Assembly: GCA_016763135.1 (NCBI GenBank)
Contig: JAESUI010000008.1
Span: forward strand, 1-17,588
Source: Flavobacteriales bacterium
Lineage (GTDB): Bacteria > Bacteroidota > Bacteroidia > Flavobacteriales_E > Vicingaceae
Direction: 5' to 3'
DNA length: 17,588 nucleotides
Made by a program: the position numbers and the translations under genes. The notes below the pieces were generated by a model that saw only the letters and a list, made by a program, of their open reading frames with translations, made no database searches and had not been told where the DNA came from. This document shows, in pieces, positions 1-7,677 of this stretch; position 1 is the first letter of the stretch; each line of letters begins with the position of its first letter.

Positions 1-2639
1 ATAAAATTCAGACTTAATTTAATGCCTATAGCATTGTAGTTGGCATCTTTAAAACTTACAAAGCCTTCTATATCAAATAATAAAAACACATTTTTTAAAG
101 CATAACCAAACTCATAGTAATGATCTTGTTGGTTAGTATATAAATAATTAGCATAAAGTCCTTCCGTCATAAAAGAGGTGTTAAATAATGGTAAGTTTTT
201 TAATAAGAGAAAGTTGTCCTCAATTGATAAGTGAGCTTCAAAAAAATAATCACGCGCACTGTATTCATAAAAACCTAATAACTGAAATGAGTTAATGCTC
301 GATTTTCCAACCAAGAAAAAAGGTTGCGTATTAAAGCTTTTGTAATCTGCAAAATACAGTGTATTGTTAGATAAAAATTTACCCCCACCAACATGATAAC
401 TTACTCTATCAACCAAATTGATCTTTTTTGATTGACGCATACTTGCCTCTACAAAACTAAAATCAGTTTGACTTTCTATTACATTTTTTATTCCCTGCTT
501 ATAAGTTAAATCGAACGTTGGATGTTTTGATTGTATCATCTTTTTTTCATCTTTTTTGTATACAAAATACTGTTTTGGAGTGAAGCTTAATTTTGCCCTA
601 AAGTTCATTGATTTATTATTGCTAAAAATAAAAGATGAATTGGCGCGATCTGCAATAACTGGAGCGTTTAAGGTATAGTTTTTGTTGCCATATTTAATTA
701 TTTTAAAAGTTGAATGATTGAATAATTGAGTTCTATCTGCATATTCTATTGAAGTGTTTAGGTTTAAACCATTACTAAGATCAAATGAATGACCAATAAG
801 GGCATATTCTTTTTGATATAGCTTTTTATAGTTTTCAGAGAAAAATAATGTAGCTAAGCTGTTAAAAAAATTAGGCATAGGCCCTGTGGTATTAAAATCG
901 CTATTCAGCTTCCCAGCAGAGAAATAAATTCGCCCTCGAGACTTCATATTGTATTGAGAGGTGAAGTCGAATTTACCCATTAAGTCGTTACGAGAAAAAG
1001 CATACAAAACTGATGGTTCAATTTTCCACCACTTTCCCTCGGTGTATTTTCTTTTATAAGAAAACAGTGTTTTTCTAATCAGAAAACCATCTACGGTATT
1101 AAAATTTAAAGAAAGGCGAGATAATAATCCTGGAATTTTAAGTTTTGAATTTTTGTTTTTACTTTTTATGGTGCCATTAAAAAATAAAGCATCACCAATA
1201 AAACTTCTTTTTTTATTAATCACGGTATCACCATTTTCCACTCGAGTTAAGGAATCTCGCGTATGGTAAATCATTGTTTCTTGTTCTGATAGCGGGACTT
1301 CTCGAACTGCTGCCCATACACTGTCGTTTTTGGTAAAGGCACTATCAGCATATATTGTTTCATGGTCTCGAGTTTTCTCCATGGTAGTCTTTTCTGGCAA
1401 CTTCTTTTTTTCTTCATTGGCTTGTTTATTTACCAAACGAACAAGTTTCATTGTTTCTCCTCTAGTTAGTTTGTCTTGATCCATTAACTCTTGTATCTTT
1501 TTTTCTGTTTTAGACACTTTACCAGAAGTATTGCTTTTGGCTTTTTCTTCCGTTTCAAATTGTTCTGTAAAAGGAAGAGTAACTAAGGATTTTATTTTTT
1601 CATCTATTTTTGGGTCTGTTTTGAGTTTAATATTACTCATAGACACAATGTGTTTAAAATGGCCTTTAAACCCCATTGCTTTGGCTCTCACTTTTATCTC
1701 ATGACTGATAGGCATCCATGCATTATCAGAAATTTCAGAATAAATTTGCTTGTACTGTATCTCTACAAATTGTTGTCTAAACTTTACATCTACACTATTT
1801 ATATTCCATGTTCCCTCATTAATATAAAGGTAGCCACTCATCAAATCAGTTCCTTTTCGTTTAGGTATTATTTTTATTTTATTCACCGTGTTTTTACCCT
1901 CTAAATAAGTGCTAATTAATTCAAATTTATAAACGGTAAAAGCATTTCTACTTAATGGAGAAATAATGGTGTTACCACCAAGGTTGTAAAAACTAAAATT
2001 GATATATGGAGATCGCCCTTTAGTGGTATCTCCACTTGCATTTCGGGTATAAATTATTTTTTCTTTAACCTTATTAGGACGTTTATAGCTGTATTGAATA
2101 AGGGTTTCTGAGATGTCACCAGCTTTTAATTGTTTGATGTCGTTTTCTTCTGCAAATAGCTTTGCTATTTTCGGGATGTTATCAGCAAAAAAGAAAAATC
2201 GGATATAAATTTTGGCATCATATTCTATAATCTGTTTTTTGTAATATTTTGCCATTACAACAGCTTTTCGCATTACGTTATATGCAGGATCTTCATCAGA
2301 GGCGTTTACAGTAAACTCTTTAATACTAAAAGATTTAGAGGATAGCACAATGGTTTTTGTATTGTTGGGAGAAGAAGCATTTATGGTTAGAAATTTTGTT
2401 TCAAAACCCAAACATTGAACCTTGATTTTATACTTCCCGCAAGGTAAACTCATTTTGTATTTACCGTTCATATTTGCCATTTTACCTGTGGCTAATTTTG
2501 GAATGTAAATACTACTGTAGGGAATAGGTTCTCCTTTTGTATCTTGTATGGTGCCAGAAAAAGTGCAGGTATTGGATTGAGAAAAACCGAATACTACAGC
2601 TATAAAAAAAACGATATGAAGAATCAGGAATTTTTTCAA
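1..2639 (-). CDS. DUF5686 and carboxypeptidase-regulatory-like domain protein (3' end outside window)
   Basis: An uninterrupted minus-strand frame of about 879 codons runs from a TTG at 2639 to the left edge, so the C-terminus is missing, probably by only a few residues. The protein starts with a Sec signal peptide (MKKFLILHIVFF..., likely cut after GFSQ). A carboxypeptidase-regulatory-like beta-sandwich follows at residues 22-105 (FSGTIQDTKGEPIPYSSIYI, then GKYKMSLPCGKYKI). The rest is a long DUF5686 region rich in beta-strands, with an outer-membrane barrel look. A Lys/Glu-rich linker lies near residues 340-400. No ATG exists in frame before the stop at 2669, and the signal peptide begins exactly at the TTG, so I take the TTG as start. 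It lies 11 nt after the antiporter stop and is probably co-transcribed with it. The family is common in Bacteroidota. Its function is not established, and an outer-membrane role is inference. Confidence 0.88.
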   Translation of the reverse strand, partial: MKKFLILHIVFFIAVVFGFSQSNTCTFSGTIQDTKGEPIPYSSIYIPKLATGKMANMNGKYKMSLPCGKYKIKVQCLGFETKFLTINASSPNNTKTIVLSSKSFSIKEFTVNASDEDPAYNVMRKAVVMAKYYKKQIIEYDAKIYIRFFFFADNIPKIAKLFAEENDIKQLKAGDISETLIQYSYKRPNKVKEKIIYTRNASGDTTKGRSPYINFSFYNLGGNTIISPLSRNAFTVYKFELISTYLEGKNTVNKIKIIPKRKGTDLMSGYLYINEGTWNINSVDVKFRQQFVEIQYKQIYSEISDNAWMPISHEIKVRAKAMGFKGHFKHIVSMSNIKLKTDPKIDEKIKSLVTLPFTEQFETEEKAKSNTSGKVSKTEKKIQELMDQDKLTRGETMKLVRLVNKQANEEKKKLPEKTTMEKTRDHETIYADSAFTKNDSVWAAVREVPLSEQETMIYHTRDSLTRVENGDTVINKKRSFIGDALFFNGTIKSKNKNSKLKIPGLLSRLSLNFNTVDGFLIRKTLFSYKRKYTEGKWWKIEPSVLYAFSRNDLMGKFDFTSQYNMKSRGRIYFSAGKLNSDFNTTGPMPNFFNSLATLFFSENYKKLYQKEYALIGHSFDLSNGLNLNTSIEYADRTQLFNHSTFKIIKYGNKNYTLNAPVIADRANSSFIFSNNKSMNFRAKLSFTPKQYFVYKKDEKKMIQSKHPTFDLTYKQGIKNVIESQTDFSFVEASMRQSKKINLVDRVSYHVGGGKFLSNNTLYFADYKSFNTQPFFLVGKSSINSFQLLGFYEYSARDYFFEAHLSIEDNFLLLKNLPLFNTSFMTEGLYANYLYTNQQDHYYEFGYALKNVFLLFDIEGFVSFKDANYNAIGIKLSLNF

Positions 2640-2650
2640 ACGGGTTGTTT

Positions 2651-3973
2651 TTATTCTAACGGAGTATTATCGTTATTTATTTCTTCAGTTGAAATTTCAT
2701 CTATTGAGGCATCTTCTTTAAAAGTATTTTCAATAGTTTCTTCCTCTTCTTGATGTCCTAAAACTTTTTTAAGATATCCAATTTTTAAAGGGTTTTTACT
2801 AAGAATAATTACTAAAATAGAACAGATGAGGATACTTAATAGCACAACGGCAAATGATAACATTTGAATATTCTCTCCGCCAGCTAAGCCATATTGGATA
2901 GGAATGGAGGCTAAAATTGCTGGAACCAATCCTTTTGGAGCCATTATGGACATTATGCTTAAATCTTTAAACGACATTTTTGTACGAACTAATAATTTAA
3001 TAGATAAAGGCCTAATAGCAATAATTAACCCAACAATTAGTAGTGCTAATAGATAAATCCATACACTTCCAAATTTCATACAAATACCAACGTACACAAA
3101 AAAGAAGGTTGACATAATGAAAACTAACTCGCTAAAAAAACCTTTTTCACTAGGCCTTAATTCTTTAGCAGGAAATGCTTTTCTTAAAAAGGTGTTTTGT
3201 AATAAATGAGCATTTCCTAATGTGATTCCAAAAATTAAAACGGCAATTCCTCCGTTTAATTTTAAATACTCTGTTAAACCATATACAATAAAAACAAATG
3301 CTAAACTCATTACTTTAGAGTTTTCAATAATTCGTGTATAACGAATTATTAATGACCAAATAAACCCACCAGCAAACCCAATAATAAAGGCAAACAAAAA
3401 TGATCTCCAAACAGTGTTTAAAATAGCGCTTACTTCAAATACACCTTGTTTCATAGCTTGTAATAAAGCTAATCCGATTACCAAACAAAGCACGTCACTT
3501 AATGCGGACTCTAACATTAACGTGGTATAGCCTTTTTCGTTCATTTTAAGTTGTTTTATAATTGGAATAACAACTGCAGATGATGTTCCGGCTATTATAA
3601 CTCCAAAAAACACAGCGCTCAACATGTCGATATCTGAGAAAAACGTAACAGCAACAAAAGTTCCTATTACAGCACTCGCTATAAAATTAAACAGTGTTAA
3701 TAAAAAAGCAGAACCTATGGATTTAAACAGCTCTCCAATTTTAAGATTGGTTCCGCTTTCAAATAAGATTAAAATTAAAGTTATAGAAGTAAATATTGGC
3801 CCCATAGAACCAAAGTGAGCCTCTCTTACAAAACCAAAAATAGGGCCTGCAGCAATTCCAATAACTAATAAAATTAGCACATTAGGAATTTTAGTAAACT
3901 TAAAAAGGCCGTTAAAAAGGTGTGCTCCGAATATGAGCAGCCCTATCATTATTATTATTACAGGAATATTCAT
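2651..3973 (-). CDS. Cation:proton antiporter (CPA1/NhaP-like)
   Basis: A 440-aa, very hydrophobic protein with about 12-13 membrane helices. It should exchange Na+ or K+ for protons across the inner membrane; the substrate cannot be read from sequence. The CPA hallmark region is present: GTSSAVVIPIIKQL followed by ESALSDVLCLV around residues 130-165. The usual Asn-Asp pair of electroneutral CPA1 exchangers reads Ser-Asp here, while the transport aspartate is kept. The C-terminal 30 residues are strongly acidic, contain no helix and probably lie in the cytoplasm. There is no TrkA/RCK domain, so this is the short form. The ATG at 3973 begins the first helix directly. Its leader and first 18 codons are duplicated at 16502-16576. 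An MscS-like gene lies 60 nt upstream and the DUF5686 gene 11 nt downstream. Confidence 0.9.
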   Translation of the reverse strand: MNIPVIIIMIGLLIFGAHLFNGLFKFTKIPNVLILLVIGIAAGPIFGFVREAHFGSMGPIFTSITLILILFESGTNLKIGELFKSIGSAFLLTLFNFIASAVIGTFVAVTFFSDIDMLSAVFFGVIIAGTSSAVVIPIIKQLKMNEKGYTTLMLESALSDVLCLVIGLALLQAMKQGVFEVSAILNTVWRSFLFAFIIGFAGGFIWSLIIRYTRIIENSKVMSLAFVFIVYGLTEYLKLNGGIAVLIFGITLGNAHLLQNTFLRKAFPAKELRPSEKGFFSELVFIMSTFFFVYVGICMKFGSVWIYLLALLIVGLIIAIRPLSIKLLVRTKMSFKDLSIMSIMAPKGLVPAILASIPIQYGLAGGENIQMLSFAVVLLSILICSILVIILSKNPLKIGYLKKVLGHQEEEETIENTFKEDASIDEISTEEINNDNTPLE

Positions 3974-4000
3974 AAAACAAGTTTACGAAATATTATGAGA
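3920..4000. repeat. Direct repeat copy A (antiporter leader and first codons)
   Basis: This 81-bp segment, from the antiporter leader through codon 18, recurs in the same orientation at 16502-16576. The two align with two substitutions (3928 C/T and 3935 G/A) and one 6-bp indel inside an ATT-rich run, in frame with the coding sequence. Similarity stops sharply on both sides. This copy carries the intact gene. The two copies bracket about 12.5 kb. Confidence 0.93.
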
Positions 4001-4033
4001 TGTATATTTTTTCAGAGGATCTCTAATTATTTT

Positions 4034-4864
4034 TTATTCTTCAATTATTTCAATAGTTTCTGAAATTAATTTTTTAACAGGGATAACTACTTTTTTATTT
4101 TCAGCCTGTATTGTAATTGTAAGCATGTCAACTTTAATTACAGTGCCTTGAATATCATTTATTTTAATAATCATTCCTTCTGTATATCTTTCTTTACTAT
4201 AAAAAGAAGATAAGATATTGGTTAAAATGTCTCTTGGTGCAAATCCATAAGAAATACCAAAAGCTAATAAAATAGCTCCCAAAACTAATATTATGTTAGA
4301 AGTAATTAATGAAGTATCTATTCCTGCTTGATTTAGTGCGGTAATGGTAATAAAGATTGCTATAACATAAAAGACAATTCCGCCAATAACTCTTGAACCA
4401 GATAGCCCAATAGAATTAGTGGCAGTAATTACGCTCTTTTTCACAAGATTAGCGACAAGTATTCCTCCAACAAAAATGAACAAAGCAGAAAGAAATTGAG
4501 GTAAATATGCTATTAATGCACTTATTCCATTCGAGATAATTGTCATTCCCATTGCTTCTGAAGCAGAGATAACAAACATTAAGAAAACTAGCCAATATAC
4601 AAACTCTGAAAGTAGTTTAGATATAGCAACCTTAAGGTTAATCTCATTAAAAATTTTATGAAGGCCGATTTTTTCAGTCATTTCATCTAATTTTATAGTT
4701 GTTAGCACTTTTTTCACTATTGACCGTAATAATTTTGCGATTAGCCATCCAATTAACAACAAAAATAAAACCCCAAAAATTTTAGGAACTACATTTAAAA
4801 CCTTAACCCCTAAGCTAGATAAAGAGTGGATAAAGTCTGTCTTAATATTATCAATTAAGCCCAT
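4034..4864 (-). CDS. MscS-like mechanosensitive channel with TM_helix repeats
   Basis: A 276-aa inner-membrane protein with about five predicted helices (residues 27-46, 81-105, 115-140, 157-180, 189-210). Two segments resemble the conserved TM_helix repeat found in small Bacteroidota channels: PKIFGVLFLLLIGWLIAKLL and PQFLSALFIFVGGILVANLV. The last helix (LVLGAILLAFGISYGFA) and the following beta domain (EGMIIKINDIQGTVIKVDML) match the pore helix and SH3-like domain of MscS. The large C-terminal vestibule domain is missing and the protein ends soon after the beta domain. The likely role is release of solutes on hypo-osmotic shock. It differs in architecture from the second MscS gene at 8643, so the two are not a recent duplication. 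The ATG at 4864 gives a sensible amphipathic start. Confidence 0.88.
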   Translation of the reverse strand: MGLIDNIKTDFIHSLSSLGVKVLNVVPKIFGVLFLLLIGWLIAKLLRSIVKKVLTTIKLDEMTEKIGLHKIFNEINLKVAISKLLSEFVYWLVFLMFVISASEAMGMTIISNGISALIAYLPQFLSALFIFVGGILVANLVKKSVITATNSIGLSGSRVIGGIVFYVIAIFITITALNQAGIDTSLITSNIILVLGAILLAFGISYGFAPRDILTNILSSFYSKERYTEGMIIKINDIQGTVIKVDMLTITIQAENKKVVIPVKKLISETIEIIEE

Positions 4865-4953
4865 TTATTTTTTTATTTTTTAATAAGTATAACCTGTAAT
4901 TAGCCGCTATTGTTATGACTGAATAAATTGAATAAGTCACTTAAACAAGTGTT

Positions 4954-5160
4954 TTATTTCTTTTCATTCGATTTGTTTTTATCAATGTTCTTTGGGTTAG
5001 TTTTAAATAAGCTAAGAACAGTTCCTTCAATATCTCCAACGAACAGTTGTACAACACGTAATATGAGTACAACAGTCTTTACGCTTCCCATAACTTCTTT
5101 TTCAAGTTCCTTAGGAGGCTCTTCAGTTGGTTTTATTATTTTAAATTGATTCTTACTCAT
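4954..5160 (-). CDS. Small protein of unknown function downstream of ECF sigma factor
   Basis: A 68-aa protein (MSKNQFKIIKPTEEPPKELE...) that I do not recognise. I place the start at ATG 5160, 10 nt after the sigma-factor stop. A further in-frame ATG at 5196 would overlap the sigma gene by 26 nt and add a lysine-rich stretch with no obvious purpose. The middle (residues 22-52, GSVKTVVLILRVVQLFVGDI...) is hydrophobic or amphipathic and the tail is Lys/Asn-rich. It has no zinc-binding Cys/His motif and no clear transmembrane anti-sigma layout. Its position suggests co-transcription with the sigma factor, and a regulatory link is only a guess. Confidence 0.62.
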   Translation of the reverse strand: MSKNQFKIIKPTEEPPKELEKEVMGSVKTVVLILRVVQLFVGDIEGTVLSLFKTNPKNIDKNKSNEKK

Positions 5161-5170
5161 TCTTTTAATC

Positions 5171-5791
5171 TTAACACAAATTTTTATAAGTGTCAACCGC
5201 TTTTGCTTTTGCTCTTTTAATTCGCATTTTTACTGCACTTTCCGATAACCCTAGTATGTTTTGTATTTCTTTTATACTGTAATCATCTTGGTATTTCATT
5301 AATAAAATCGATTTATCTTCAATAGAAATTGAGTCTAAAACTTGCTGAAGTTTATCAACTTTAATTTCTAATAATTGTTTTTCATAGTCTTCATCTTCTT
5401 CATCTGTGATATCTATAATTTCTTCTACTTTTTCAATTTGCTTTTGTTCTTTCTTTAAGAAGTCGATGCAAAAATTGTAAGTAATACTATAAAGCCATGT
5501 AGAAAATTTAGATTTGCTTTTAAATTTAGATAAATTTAAGAATACTTTTAAAAAGATATCATGTGTTAAATCTTTTGCGATGTCTTTATCATTAGCAAGG
5601 GCAATACATTTATTATAGACTACGGGTGAATACCTTAAATACAAATGCTGGAAATAGTCTGTTTGCTTCTGATTAATTATAAGGTCTATAATTTCATCAT
5701 CAGACAGGTCTTCTATTTTAGGCTTTCTTTTAAACAATTTTATTAAAATGTAATCTATTAATAAATTTAATAGTTTGACAATTATAAGCAA
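5171..5791 (-). CDS. ECF-type RNA polymerase sigma factor
   Basis: A sigma-70 family protein of the extracytoplasmic-function group, with regions 2 and 4 only. Region 2 spans about residues 40-112: YFQHLYLRYSPVVYNKCIAL, then DIAKDLTHDIFLKVFLNL and FSTWLYSITYNFCIDFLKK. Region 4 is about 145-203, with an HTH at YSIKEIQNILGLSESAVKMR. An acidic linker (ITDEEDEDYEK) separates them. No in-frame ATG lies between the upstream stop at 5843 and the sigma domain, so translation starts at a non-ATG codon. TTG 5791 gives 206 aa with a hydrophobic N-terminus (MLIIVKLLNLLIDYILIKLF). TTG 5737 gives 188 aa starting MFKRKPKIEDLSDDE, which looks more usual for the family. No anti-sigma gene is visible. The gene diverges from the DUF2147 gene. 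Confidence 0.9.
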   Translation of the reverse strand: MLIIVKLLNLLIDYILIKLFKRKPKIEDLSDDEIIDLIINQKQTDYFQHLYLRYSPVVYNKCIALANDKDIAKDLTHDIFLKVFLNLSKFKSKSKFSTWLYSITYNFCIDFLKKEQKQIEKVEEIIDITDEEDEDYEKQLLEIKVDKLQQVLDSISIEDKSILLMKYQDDYSIKEIQNILGLSESAVKMRIKRAKAKAVDTYKNLC

Positions 5792-6052
5792 AAATAGGAA
5801 CTTATTATGAACAAAATAAGCGATCTCTTTTGGAAGATAATATTATTAAAATAGGGTAATAATCCTGACGACAGACTAAAAACAATTAATAAAATATACT
5901 TTGTTGAAATTTTTAAGGATAATACCTAGTTGAGAATATAGGTGATTTCCCTATTTTTTTTCGTTTTCTTACTCTGTAATTTTATGGGCTTAAATGTGAC
6001 TTTTTTGTTTTTGTATGTCTAAATAATAAAAACACTGTATTAACTTTTCTTT
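5792..6052. promoter_or_regulatory. Divergent intergenic region between sigma factor and DUF2147 genes
   Basis: These 261 nt separate genes read away from each other, so both sets of promoters should lie here. I could not place a convincing Bacteroidota promoter (TTG plus TAnnTTTG). The most distinct element is the palindrome-like motif at 5937-5955. No RNA gene or further ORF is visible. Confidence 0.5.
5937..5955 (+). promoter_or_regulatory. Palindromic motif copy 1 (possible operator)
   Basis: TATAGGTGATTTCCCTATT matches 15 of 19 positions of the reverse complement of 15833-15851. The arms ATAGG and CCTAT flank the shared core GGTGATTT. It sits about 98 nt before the DUF2147 start. A role as a binding site for a regulator is inference. 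Confidence 0.45.
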
Positions 6053-6493
6053 ATGAAAAAAATAAACGCCAGACTATTAATATTCTTGACATTCTTTATT
6101 CTAGTATCTTTTATTAATCCTTCTTATTATAGTGAGAATGATGTTTTGGGCATTTACTTAGCTCCTAATAAAAAATCTAAAATCAAATTTGTAAAAAAAG
6201 ATGGGGTATACTATGGTATTCTTGTTTGGAATATGAACTCTGAGATAAAAGACAAATTTAATACAAATGAAAAATTAAGAAATAAGAACTTAATTGGGCA
6301 AGCAATTTTTAAATCCTTTAAGTATAATAAATACGAGCACAGTTGGACTGGCTATTTTTATGATGCGGAGAGTGGGACTACTTACGACTGTGAGCTATGG
6401 CTAGAAAATGCTAAAAAACACTTAATGACAAGAGGTTATATAAATACCCCAATCATTGGCAGAACTGAAATGTTGAAGCGAATCCTAAATTGA
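6053..6493 (+). CDS. DUF2147 domain protein
   Basis: A 146-aa protein with an N-terminal Sec signal (MKKINARLLIFLTFFILVSF), so it is probably periplasmic. Residues 28-145 match the DUF2147 pattern: ENDVLGIYLAPNKKSKIKFV, then GVYYGILVWNM, the LRNKNLIGQAIFKSFKY step, WTGYFYDAESGTTYDCELWL and the closing RGYINTPIIGRTEML. The length is normal for the family. The biochemical function of DUF2147 is unknown. It is a small beta-rich domain common in Bacteroidota and Proteobacteria. The gene begins the plus-strand block and is followed after 75 nt by the OmpA gene. Confidence 0.9.
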   Translation: MKKINARLLIFLTFFILVSFINPSYYSENDVLGIYLAPNKKSKIKFVKKDGVYYGILVWNMNSEIKDKFNTNEKLRNKNLIGQAIFKSFKYNKYEHSWTGYFYDAESGTTYDCELWLENAKKHLMTRGYINTPIIGRTEMLKRILN

Positions 6494-6568
6494 GATGTAG
6501 TACAAGTTTTCAGTTAAAAAATTATTCTAATTAAAAAAACGCAATCAAATCTATAAATCTATAATATC

Positions 6569-7579
6569 ATGAAAAAAATTACAAGCTTATTTATCCTAAC
6601 TTTTTTATTAGGAGCAATATTAATTCCTAATAAAATTCAAGCTCAAATGCCAGGATCATTGGTGCCCTTATTTTTAGTTAAAGGAGCTACAGGACATTTA
6701 GGTGAAAATGATGATTCTGATGGAGATGGAGTAAAAGATGCTGCTGATCCTTGTCCAAACATATGGGGAAAGATGAATGGTTGTCCTTGGAAAGATACTG
6801 ATGGAGACGGATTAAGTGACATTGAAGACGGTTGCCCAGAGGTAAGGGGATTAAAAGAACACAATGGCTGTCCTGATACTGATGGGGATGGAGTTGCCGA
6901 CAATGAAGATTCTTGTCCTGAAATTAAAGGGTTGAAGGAATTAGGAGGTTGTCCAGATACTGATGGGGATGGAGTTGCTGATAAAAATGATAGTTGCCCA
7001 AAGGAAAAGGGATTAAAAGAACTAAGTGGCTGCCCAGATTCTGATGGAGATGGTATCGCGGATAAAGACGATACATGTCCAAAAATAAAGGGATCAAGTG
7101 CATTAAATGGTTGTCCCGATAAGGATAATGATGGAGTTGCCGACAACGAGGATGTTTGTCCAGATGTTGCAGGGTTAGTTGCAAACAAAGGTTGCCCTGA
7201 AGTAAAAGCAGCGGAACTCAAAGTGTTTGAAAAAGCATTAAATGGGGTTAAGTTTCAATCAGGAAGAGATAGGTTAACTACATCATCATATCCAATACTA
7301 AATCAAGTAGTTGATATTATGAAAAATAATTCTTCTTATAATCTAAAAATAGATGGACATACAGACTCTTCAGGAGATGACACAAAAAATTTAGAATTAT
7401 CAAAAAAACGCGCAAAAGCGGTAGAAACCTACCTTGTTAAAAAAGGCATTGAAGAAAAAAGATTGAAATCCAATGGTTTTGGAGAAACAGTTCCAGTAGC
7501 AGATAATAAAACATCCAAAGGTAGAGCGCTCAACAGAAGAGTTGAATTAAAAGTAGAATTTACAAAATTGGTAAAATAA
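6569..7579 (+). CDS. OmpA-family protein with six thrombospondin type 3 repeats
   Basis: A 336-aa envelope protein. A Sec signal peptide covers residues 1-25 (cut after KIQA). Six tandem thrombospondin type 3 calcium-binding repeats of 26-27 residues run from residue 49 to about 210. Each has a D-x-D-x-DG-x-x-D core and a Cys-Pro pair (for example DTDGDGVADNEDSCPEIKG). The C-terminal OmpA domain (about 220-335) contains the peptidoglycan-binding signature: KIDGHTDSSGDD, NLELSKKRAKAVETYLVKKG, and GRALNRRVEL. It lacks the N-terminal eight-stranded barrel of classical OmpA, having only about 25 residues between signal and repeats. It is therefore probably a calcium-stiffened periplasmic spacer bound to the wall. 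The repeats are visible at DNA level as a run of about 80-bp units from 6715 to 7200. Confidence 0.95.
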   Translation: MKKITSLFILTFLLGAILIPNKIQAQMPGSLVPLFLVKGATGHLGENDDSDGDGVKDAADPCPNIWGKMNGCPWKDTDGDGLSDIEDGCPEVRGLKEHNGCPDTDGDGVADNEDSCPEIKGLKELGGCPDTDGDGVADKNDSCPKEKGLKELSGCPDSDGDGIADKDDTCPKIKGSSALNGCPDKDNDGVADNEDVCPDVAGLVANKGCPEVKAAELKVFEKALNGVKFQSGRDRLTTSSYPILNQVVDIMKNNSSYNLKIDGHTDSSGDDTKNLELSKKRAKAVETYLVKKGIEEKRLKSNGFGETVPVADNKTSKGRALNRRVELKVEFTKLVK

Positions 7580-7593
7580 TTAATAAAGGTCAC

Positions 7594-7660
7594 CAAGCTT
7601 TCAGCTTTTCTCTGTTGATTTTAAGTTTTTGATAGGAACCAGGGAGAGTTGAATGGCTTG
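7594..7660 (+). ncRNA. 67-nt hairpin element 1 (leader of DUF3078 gene)
   Basis: A clamp of 5 bp (CAAGC 7594-7598 with GCTTG 7656-7660) is followed by a 1x2 internal asymmetry and a 12-bp stem (7600-7611 with 7642-7653) around a 30-nt loop. Four of the stem pairs are G-U, which form only in plus-strand RNA. It ends 17 nt before the next ATG. Elements of the same dimensions lie at 9462 and 15961. It is not a clear terminator because no U-run follows. Confidence 0.6.
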
Positions 7661-7677
7661 TGTGATTACAAAAAGAA

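Noticed and set aside
1650..1904. Plus-strand open frame inside the DUF5686 gene
   Set aside because: The minus strand here has a continuous DUF5686 reading frame from 2639 to the edge; the plus-strand protein has no recognisable features.
4938..4951. CACTT/AAGTG hairpin between the 68-aa gene and the MscS-like gene as a terminator
   Set aside because: The stem is only 5 bp, and the U-rich tract follows on the plus strand, where no gene ends; on the minus strand there is no U-run.
5896..5904. TATACTTTG as a Bacteroidota -7 promoter element
   Set aside because: The spacing differs from TAnnTTTG and there is no TTG at the expected -33 distance.
6715..7200. Regular 78-81 bp DNA periodicity, considered as a CRISPR-like array
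   Set aside because: It is the coding sequence of six thrombospondin type 3 protein repeats; repeats and spacers are not distinct.
6643..7221. Long minus-strand open frame opposite the OmpA gene
   Set aside because: It is the antisense image of the TSP3 repeats and gives a low-complexity Ser/Pro-rich product with no start context.
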